DNA from: Penicillium oxalicum
Lineage: Eukaryota > Ascomycota > Eurotiomycetes > Eurotiales > Aspergillaceae
Length of the DNA: 64,000 bases
Reading direction: 5' to 3'
Assembly: GCF_001723175.1 (NCBI RefSeq)
Contig: NC_064657.1
Span: 1,116,001-1,180,000, forward strand
Shown here: piece by piece, positions 56,301 to 64,000 of the stretch
Numbering within the stretch: the first letter of the stretch is position 1
How the letters are laid out: each line of letters starts with the position of its first letter
Translations under genes and position numbers: made by a program
Notes under the pieces: model-generated
The model's input: the letters and a program-made list of their open reading frames with translations, nothing else
Database searches by the model: none
What the model was told of the DNA's origin: nothing

Positions 56301-58342
56301 AGCATCGGAGTCGACTTTGCTGGGCGTTCGGTCATGAGTCTTGTTTGGTGCAGGTGAGCCAAGCTGACTGGTTGTGACCGAGTGCCTGAGCAAACTCTGT
56401 TCAACTCGCTCCGCACGGGCTTCTTGTGGGTGATTGAACCGGAAGATGTGAAAGTCACCCAAGATTATTCGGAAACCGCTCTTGAGCCGAGTTGGCTTGT
56501 CGATGCGTAGACCGTTGACCATTACCGCAGCGCCCTCTGTTGGGACGATAGTCACAATGTTATCGACATTCTCGAAAGTACAATGCTTGGTGAGGATTTT
56601 GGATCCGTTGAGTCGGATTTCCACATTGTTGCCTTGGTCCAAGTGACCCACCGTCGTGGTTCCTGGTTTGATATTGTAGACCAAACACTCGGCCAGCAAA
56701 GGATCGTCGCTCAGATTCACCAAATGAGGCATCTTCTTAGGCGTACTTAATCCAATGAAGCCCTTCTCGATGTTGATACCCAACTCCTCCAGGGCCTGCT
56801 CGCGCTCTTTGTGAATCTCCTCGGTCTTTTGAAGCTTCTCTTCCCACGTCTGATTGAGATCCTTGTACAGCTTCTCACTCTGGTTGAGCTGCTCCACAAT
56901 CTCCGCTTTGCTGACCTTGGTCACGGTGCCATCAGTCTGCCGGATAGAGACCATCTGCTTTTCCAACGGCGTATCGGGTGGATAGTATTCTTCTTGCGGA
57001 ACTGATCCTGGGGCTCCAGCGACTCCTCCAGGTACCCCTGTTCCAAGTTTTGACCGCAACTGTGCCAGCTCTTCCTTCAACTCGCGAATCATACGAGCGT
57101 TCGGATCCTCGTTCACCACCGCGTGATTCTTAATGCGCTTCGCAGAGTCCGCATAACGAAGGGTACTTAGCGTTTCATCAAAGTTGATGTCTGCGGGTGA
57201 GATTGCCGCAATCATGGAAGTCATGGAATTACCGCCCAGTGAATCCTTCAGGAGCCACGTGAGAATTGAATCACGATACGGAACCATGGACGCCTTCTTG
57301 AGCTTGCCCGAAGACACATCTGCCAAAGCAGCGATAACACGGCCAAGCGTCGACAGGGATCTGTTGATCTCTGCACCTTCCTTCAAGCGTGCACCCGTCG
57401 CTCCCGTGGAGTTTGCTCTCTCGGAACCCGCCAAATCAACCAGACTAATCTTCGAGACTTTCTCCGTGTCCATGGACGTCTCCGCATCGTGCCGTTTTTG
57501 TGTAAGTGTCAAGGTGAATACTGCATGCGATCGACTGGAGGTTTCGTTCATGTTGGTCGCGGCGACCGTTCGAGCCTTGTTTCCCTCGTCCATCAAATGA
57601 TCAATCTCGTCGAACGAGCGAACGACTAGTTTCGCAAGGTCTTCCACGTATGGACCAGTCGAGGGATGCTCTCGGACCTTGAGGTTTCCTTTATTGGAAG
57701 GATTGAGCAGATCTCGGACACGCTCGTTGTAGATTTCCAAGTACGACACTTCCACAGTCACGTTCAAGTGCTTGTCCCGCTGCATCTCGTTGATTCTCAT
57801 GAACATGGACTGGCAAATGCGAGGAATCACACCATATTCTTGACCATAGCCCATCATCGAGTATGATTTCCCGGATCCAGTCTGGCCGTAGGCAAAAATA
57901 CAGTTGTTATATCCGCTGAAGGCATTGTCGAGGAGCGGCGTTCCCAAATCGTCGAACAGGTTATCCTGGCCAGCGTAATTTGAATCGTTCTTGTCAAAGG
58001 ACCAGTAGGACCGATCGAATGCGAACACTTTGGGCCCATCACCACCTCCCTTTCCTCCACCTTTTCGCGATCGGTCTTCCGCACCAGGCGGTGCCGTAAG
58101 CACCGTCTGGTTTCCTTTCATTTGCACGATACATTTTGCACCTCGATCGATTTCTGGTGAGAAAAAAAAGAATCGGGGACAAGCATCCGGTTAGCCGCGA
58201 ATTCCAGTGTCGGTTGGTGAACGACAGTAGATTGTCCACTTGGCATCACCCTCCATGGGAGTTTCGTCAATCACTCACCTCTGCTATTGAAAGGCCTCAC
58301 ACGAACCACCACCTTGATGTTTCCTCCTCCGCCTGGAGCCAT
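53322..58342 (-). CDS. uncA: Kinesin-3 motor UncA (Unc104/KIF1 family)
   Basis: Plus-end-directed microtubule motor that moves endosomes and vesicles in hyphae. Two exons on the minus strand, 58342..58279 and 58153..53322, give 1,631 aa, about the length I recall for Aspergillus nidulans UncA. Exon 1 encodes MAPGGGGNIKVVVRVRPFNSR. The 125-nt intron begins GTGAGT and ends CACCAG, and the join restores the motor's first strand (NSREIDRGAKCIV). Motor motifs are P-loop GQTGSGKS (111-118), SSRSH (227-231) and LVDLAGSE (259-266). A short neck coil and an FHA domain follow at roughly 500-600 (TTVGHLDQGNNVEIRLNGSKI). Charged linkers and coiled coils lead to a central KIF1-type conserved region. A C-terminal PH domain for lipid binding (about 1505-1615, SGYVLTPDDTNSVWVRRFVEL) ends the protein. 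The ORF caller's start at 58127 is an internal GTG codon. Confidence 0.95.
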
Positions 58343-61300
58343 CTTGTCTTTTTAATCCATGCACTACCGCTCGTGCAACGATTTGCCGCTCCCTGGAAGC
58401 CGAATTGAGTGATCGACGGGATAGCTCACCGTCGGGGAACTGTCGAGCGCCGGCGCGCCACCTCCACGAGGAGTGTGACTCGAGGAGAGTACCGAGTGAG
58501 AGATTGCGAACGATGAATCTTCACTTTGTCGATGTGCGACTCGTCCCGATCGATATCCGGAGGAGGTTGAGGAGAGTCGCAACTTTATGTCAACAAACAC
58601 GTCATGTACCCGTTCGTTATGCTAGTGGATGTCAGTCGTCTGTGGGGTGCGGCGAGCAGCGACTCTTGAAGCTGGTGGTCAACATCAACCAAGAGACTCG
58701 GGACGAGAACTAAAATTTGGGTGGATAGTTGTTCGAAAGAAAAGATTCAGCCTCTACTGCAAATGTCGAGTCGTCGGTACTCCTCTCATATGCGGTCAAG
58801 CCACTTGCCCCCCCAGAGGCCGTGCGGGACCCCTTGCTGAGTCAGTCGTTTTGTGGGTGGACGGCCGGGGGCGGACCTGGCTTTTGAAGATTAAGGCCCA
58901 TGTATCTCATGGTACCTCGGCGCACTAGTGAGGACTGAGGACTGAAGACTACATGAGGAGCACGTCGCCTGGGCCACTACATCAGAATTTGGGGCTGTCG
59001 AGTTCTTTCATTGGTGCTAGATCTTTCTCCTTTTTAAAACTAATACCAGACTATGTGAAGAAGTATGTTCTTGGTAGCCTAAGCTCCATACTGAACAGAC
59101 AGTTTCCATAGATTTGAGGCTGTTGTTTACATTTCTTGTGCTTGTGAACGACCAAGCAAAATCATTGCAAATATTTGAGTGGTTGCCATACCCAAAAGTG
59201 AGCGCTTATGAAGGCCAAAATCCTGGTATATCTTCAAGACAGGTATTTGGCATATCAAGATGGACAGTGTATCTCCACTCTGAGAACCCATCGAGCCTGA
59301 CACCATTCCCTCAGCAGGCTCCAATCTAGACCAGAACTCTACAAATCTCCATTACTTCCAACCGGACGCAAATAAAATGGCGAGTGCCAGTATTTCGTTC
59401 TATTATCCACTCTCGGTATAAGAGAGCGGATTTGCCTTCCTCGACTGTGTCTCCAGCTGTCCAGGCGATGCGACCTACCGGGCACTTGGACGGTCGCACT
59501 AGGGACGCAAAGGTACTTACTGCCGATTTGTTGATGTTTTATAGTGGAAATAATAGCCGCGCTTGCAAGAAACACCGCCTGATCGAGGTGGTCACTCATG
59601 CCGAGGGCTCTCGTCCTTCCTTCATCCTTACAGTCCATCGGCGAGAGTCATCGGTAGGCACTTGTTTCACTTTTGAAGAATATTAACATGATCGAGCCGC
59701 CTTAGAAATTACTGAATTTGTCATGACAATAAGCATGATCTGTAGCCAGATCATGAAAGATTTCTGATTCCACTGTTTCATGCCCGATCATCAATGTAGT
59801 AGAGAAATCAGGCTTCACACCAGCATACTGCACGTAATTGACCATTCCGTGGTTCACCCCACCACATCACTACATTAGTAGAAGTCTTTGCAGCCCTGGG
59901 AATATGTAGAATATACTGTATTTGCCTTGAGTACCACAATTACCTTAAGTTCCTCTCATAACACCTTATGTTTTTCATTGCTGTGCTACTGTGTGAATGA
60001 TACACCCATCTATATATTCTATGGTCAACCTTCAACCTGTGCCCGTGCCCGCGCTGTGATTGTCCAGGGCCGGCACACAGCGATCGTGCAATCGCAGACA
60101 CTCACCTCCATCAATTTACCTCAAACATGGTAGTTTAACGATGCTACCCGTACAGTGCTCGTAGTGCATCTAATTGGGCATCAATGGTAAACGCTATAAC
60201 CGTGAGCCTAATTAGATGTTTCACAGATGATTCAATATCAGGCCCGAATTTATACTAGAAGGATACACAACTTACATGTGCCTTGCGTATATGTAGGTAA
60301 TGTTCAAGGTAAGCATATACCTATCTGGTAGGGTAGTGCCGGCGCATTGCTACGAGAACCAATGATGAATCTATAGAGAGCCTCGCTTCAGAGCAAGGTT
60401 GGTAACGTTCTGCCTTGCCTACGTTTAAGCATGAGCTCAATCCAGCTCCCTTGATCATTACCGGGTAGTACACTACACAGCAGCAGATATGGAAGCCTCG
60501 CTTTGTAGCTTGCGCCCGAATGAAGGAATCATTGGTCTTTCATTCTGTTTTGCCGCCGAAGAATCAAAGGTCTACCACACATGCAAAGAATAAATACAGC
60601 GTGTCTGTTTAGGGCATTTGAAATCACGCGCTGTGAGGGTACCGAGTTCTTCGTATAGGCAAAGGCGGTGGGCAAATGAAGGTGTTGGCGGTAGGCCAGA
60701 TACCAGTCCCCATGCGATCACCACTTGAAGCCCTTGATTCCTCTAGCCTCTCTTGAGTCTGGACTGATAGGACCGTCTTCCGTGTCAAGGGAACAGGTGA
60801 ACCAGGGCCGTTTTCTTCACCGCCGAGTTTTGACACAGGTAATTCCGGGAGAGCCGACTTCCGTGACCCATGATGCTCCCATGTCCAGAGTTCAAGAGGC
60901 TGACGCGTGTGCCACTGTAACGTGACTGTACGGTACTGTACAGCACCCTTGGTGAGCTTGGAGTGATACAGAAAGATTACCTGTACTCTACATTTCTGTG
61001 ATGAATTCGACATCTAACATGCAACCAGTCAGGATTTGTGGAAGCGAGCGCTGGCCCCATTCCAGGCGCTCCGCGGAACCGAGGGTGGCCACTCACTGTG
61101 CGGGTTGGGCAGCGACGAGGCTCGTGTTGGTCAGCGAGATATGATGTAAACACGAGTCATCTTGATGTGGGGGGAGACCATGACCACCAATCATATCACA
61201 ATGAGGCCCCCTCGCGTACAGCTCCCCTCGTTGTATTGTACAGAATTATCCTCGAGGTCGATTGCATGAACATGTTTGTATCTTTCAATACCGCTGAGCA

Positions 61301-63928
61301 CAGACACGTTGGTGTATGAGTGTATGTATCGCTGACTGCCAACCAGACTCCGATCATGGCCATTGGTCGACCTGCTGGACCAAGTACCATGCGAAGCATC
61401 TGCAATTCTAGTACTGTACATCCAGCACAAGAATGATGGATTGTCATTGCAGTGATATCTTGATACTACCGCTGAGAGGGGCACTGATTACACCGAATCT
61501 GTCAGTCTCATCTCAGGGCAATGAAACAGTACATGACTTTCCGTTGTTCCTATCTCTGCACCAGCCTCCGAGGCAACCTTCATGATGGAGACTCGACCTG
61601 AATTCTCGTCCATACAGACGGTTCAAGTGTTCATAGCTTCATACACACGGTCTTCGTGTTGTACGTGGCCCCCACTCCGACCGTCTCAACGGTCCACAGG
61701 CTACGCCGATACGCTGCACTCCCGAGCAGCCGGACCAGCCAGCAGCTGTCCGCGACAGCAGCCTGTCCACTTGTCAGCCCGCCTCGCAGCTGGCCGTACA
61801 AAATACAAAATGCCCCGTTCCGCCCGCCCCCTTTTTCCCCCTTCTCCTCTGCCTCTTCTCGTTGGTTGCCGAGTCCTCGCCAGCCAAGTTGCCCTCCAAC
61901 CATTGCGCAGCGCTGGCCACCCACGAGACCCGACTTTCCCACCGGTCGATTTAATCTGATTTTTCCTCCCGTGCGATTCGTCCACTGCGGCTACCTCGGA
62001 CTGGTCTCTTGCATCCCACTTTCCACTCCCACGACGCATTGGTGGTATTGGTGGTTGTAAAAGCCCAATCAACCTATCGCCAATCTTGATCTGCCCCCCC
62101 CCCAGTGACTCGTCGCTGGACGCTGGTACGAGGTAAGTCTAAGAGGTTCTGGCAGTGTGGTACGCTTTCCCCACGGTTGCCGTTGTCGTCCACTGCCTGC
62201 ATTGCATTGCTTTTTCGGGTACGCCAGTGGACATTCTTCTGGACTGTCCATTGGATCTGATTCCCATAGCTTCGAGCTCCAAGCTTCGAGCTTCGAGCTT
62301 CGAGCTGCTAGCTTAGCTACGGTCCAGCACCAGCAATTGCCCATTGCTAACTGCGGGACGGAGCCATTGCGCAGTGGAGTGCCCGAGAGTCTCTCAATAT
62401 TCCCTCGATCTACGTCGGGATCTTTTCATCGGTAAGTCAACATCGTCCAGTCTCTGTTCCTCACCCTCTATCCACGCGATGTCTGTTTCCCGCTGCACGT
62501 CCCGACTCCCACGGTCTCGTGGCTCCCTTCTTTTTCTGCAAGTGCCTTTCAGGCCCAGCAGGTCTTTATTTTGATGTGTTGGTGGCGACGGAAAGCGGCG
62601 CTTCCCAGCTCCCATCCCAATGCATCTGGCGGCTCGAATCTCGAGTCTCGCGACCTGCCCCGTGACTATCCCGTGACTGTCTCTGTTTCCCCTCCACTTT
62701 GCGGCGACTGGTCTCGAGTCCTGCTACCCAAAATGGATCTCCCGCATTCTTGACCAGTCCACGTAAACAAGCACACGCACACCTCTTTGGCTTCCTCGTC
62801 CCCCAAGTGCATGCAAAGCTTTCATGGGCGTCCATTCGGGTCCCGTGGTCATTGCTCCCATCCTTATTTTGCCCGATCCATTGAGAGCACCGAGTGGATG
62901 TGCGGCGGTCCTGGCCCGAGCCTCGAGATCCGCGGCCCCAGTCGGGGCGCACTGAACTTGGGTGCAACACCGCCTTCTCGTTGGCACGTTTCTCTCCAGC
63001 TTCCCCCCCCCTCTTGTCCACATTTTCCACATCTCCCCCCAATCAATCTCCTACTTTCTTCCGTCTGGTCAAATCATCACTCGGCGCGCTGCTTTCCTTG
63101 ATCGGAGAGCATCTCTGTGTCCCTCTGAAACGCGGAAACCACAGCGGAAGAACTGCCCACCCACGCCATCAGCGTGGCTTCTCGTTCCCCTTTCCCCCTA
63201 CCTGGATCTAGTCATCCACATCCAATCCACCTCCCATTAAGGTAATGCTCTTCGGGCTTTACCCCCCGAGCCCCATCCATTCCACGTTGCGCGCGCGTCC
63301 TGTGAGTGGCCGAGTCGTCGCGAAACACAACACGCGCCGTCCAGTCATCCACTGCTCTTTCCCCCCCCCCCCAATACCCGTATCGCATTGAACATTCACA
63401 CGCTTCTCCCTCTACGGTCGCATGCCCTCCAAAAAACGGGTGTGTTCCTGATTGGCGATTGGTAGCAGTCAAATTTCCCGGTCCGCGCTTCAATCATCGA
63501 TGCGCTGCTGCTTTTGTGGAATTCTTATCTTGTCTGTTGTGTCTTTGGTTCTTGCCCAGCCTCTCGTCGCTCGCTGCACGCGTCGGTCCCTGACATCGTT
63601 GACATCATTTGTGTATGGCCTTCTTATTGAATGCGCGATCTAACGTTCCTCCCCCTGCTACAGTTGAAACATTCATTCGCCTTCCACGATCAGCCTTACC
63701 TGATCCTCTGTCTTGCTTCTGCAGAAGCCGATCGCTCAAGGTATGTCTGCGCCCTGCAGCTTTCTTAGAACCATGTCCCGTGCCAACGCATACGTTGCGA
63801 CACTTTCCGCCCCTCGGTTGCGCCTCGCTGCCTGGATGTGACAGGCGGCCGATGCAACCCGTGGTCGCATCGTCGCCATCATTGTGATGATGATCAATAT
63901 GTGTTCTTCCTGCCCCGCTCACTCAAGA
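58343..63928. other. 5.6 kb region without recognisable genes
   Basis: It contains the kinesin promoter on the left and probably the upstream region of a gene outside the window on the right. ORFs of up to about 158 aa (for example 62566-63042 minus, 61656-62060 plus) have no motif. Sequence from about 61700 is strongly C/T-rich, with C tracts at 62094-62104 and 63361-63372. Its composition resembles the leader region of the bHLH gene, but here ATGs are frequent. Confidence 0.5.
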
Positions 63929-64000
63929 TGGCGGGACCGGCGCAACGAGTATATTGATATTGAGGACGTGCCATACTGATGTTCCTGTAGGTCTCTGATT
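63929..64000 (+). other. Possible start of a gene running off the right edge (weak)
   Basis: An ATG at 63929 opens a seven-codon frame (MAGPAQR) before GTATAT at 63950, and CTGTAG at 63985-63990 could be an acceptor. The implied intron would be only 41 nt, below the usual fungal minimum, so this reading is weak. A second donor-like site, GTATGT at 63740, could begin a leader intron ending at the same acceptor. Confidence 0.2.

Noticed and set aside
53322..58127. Kinesin reading frame taken as complete from 58127
   Set aside because: That start is a GTG within the motor domain; a short upstream exon supplies the missing first strand.

Overview
The window is nuclear DNA from a filamentous ascomycete, most likely Eurotiales (Aspergillus/Penicillium type). 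The evidence is gene content: PalC, a 1,631-residue UncA-type kinesin-3, a Mnn10-type mannosyltransferase and a fungal complex I accessory subunit. The introns agree: 54-208 nt, GT...AG, often with a CTRAC branch site near the acceptor. Genes are monocistronic and there are no operons. I saw no rRNA, convincing tRNA, transposon or CRISPR. The genus is inference; no similarity search was possible.

Layout: 0.4-3.3 kb holds a Golgi alpha-1,6-mannosyltransferase and a complex I subunit. 3.8-7.9 kb (minus strand) holds PalC of the ambient-pH pathway and an MFS transporter. 10-13.3 kb holds two predicted TFIID subunits, a TAF3-like histone-fold protein and TAF7, transcribed away from each other. 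13.6-17.1 kb holds a disordered protein, an epoxide hydrolase and a predicted peroxisomal enoyl-CoA hydratase/isomerase. 18.5-23.4 kb holds a secreted glycine-rich protein, an unrecognised proline-rich protein and a TPA1/OFD1 2-oxoglutarate oxygenase.

From 23.4 to 35.2 kb I find no convincing gene. This 11.8 kb is rich in homopolymer tracts and ends in a CT-rich stretch of about 900 nt with no ATG, directly before a three-exon bHLH factor (35.2-36.8 kb). It reads as a large regulatory region plus a long 5' leader.

39.1-43.2 kb carries a large single-pass membrane glycoprotein whose reading frame changes once near 40.5 kb, by a small intron, a lost 4-nt repeat unit or an assembly error. Next come a Gly/Ser-rich predicted GPI protein with a likely 5'UTR intron (44.7-45.4), a type II membrane nucleotide pyrophosphatase/phosphodiesterase (47.2-49.5), a BCS1-family AAA ATPase (50.9-52.8) and the UncA-like kinesin-3 (53.3-58.3, minus). 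The last 5.6 kb is gene-poor and may be the upstream region of a gene beginning at the right edge.

No new multi-gene system stands out. The most unusual elements are the gene-free block with paired 22-nt G tracts, the ATG-free leader of the bHLH gene, the frame change in the membrane glycoprotein, and the TAF3/TAF7 divergent pair. Exon boundaries were derived by hand from splice signals and frame continuity.
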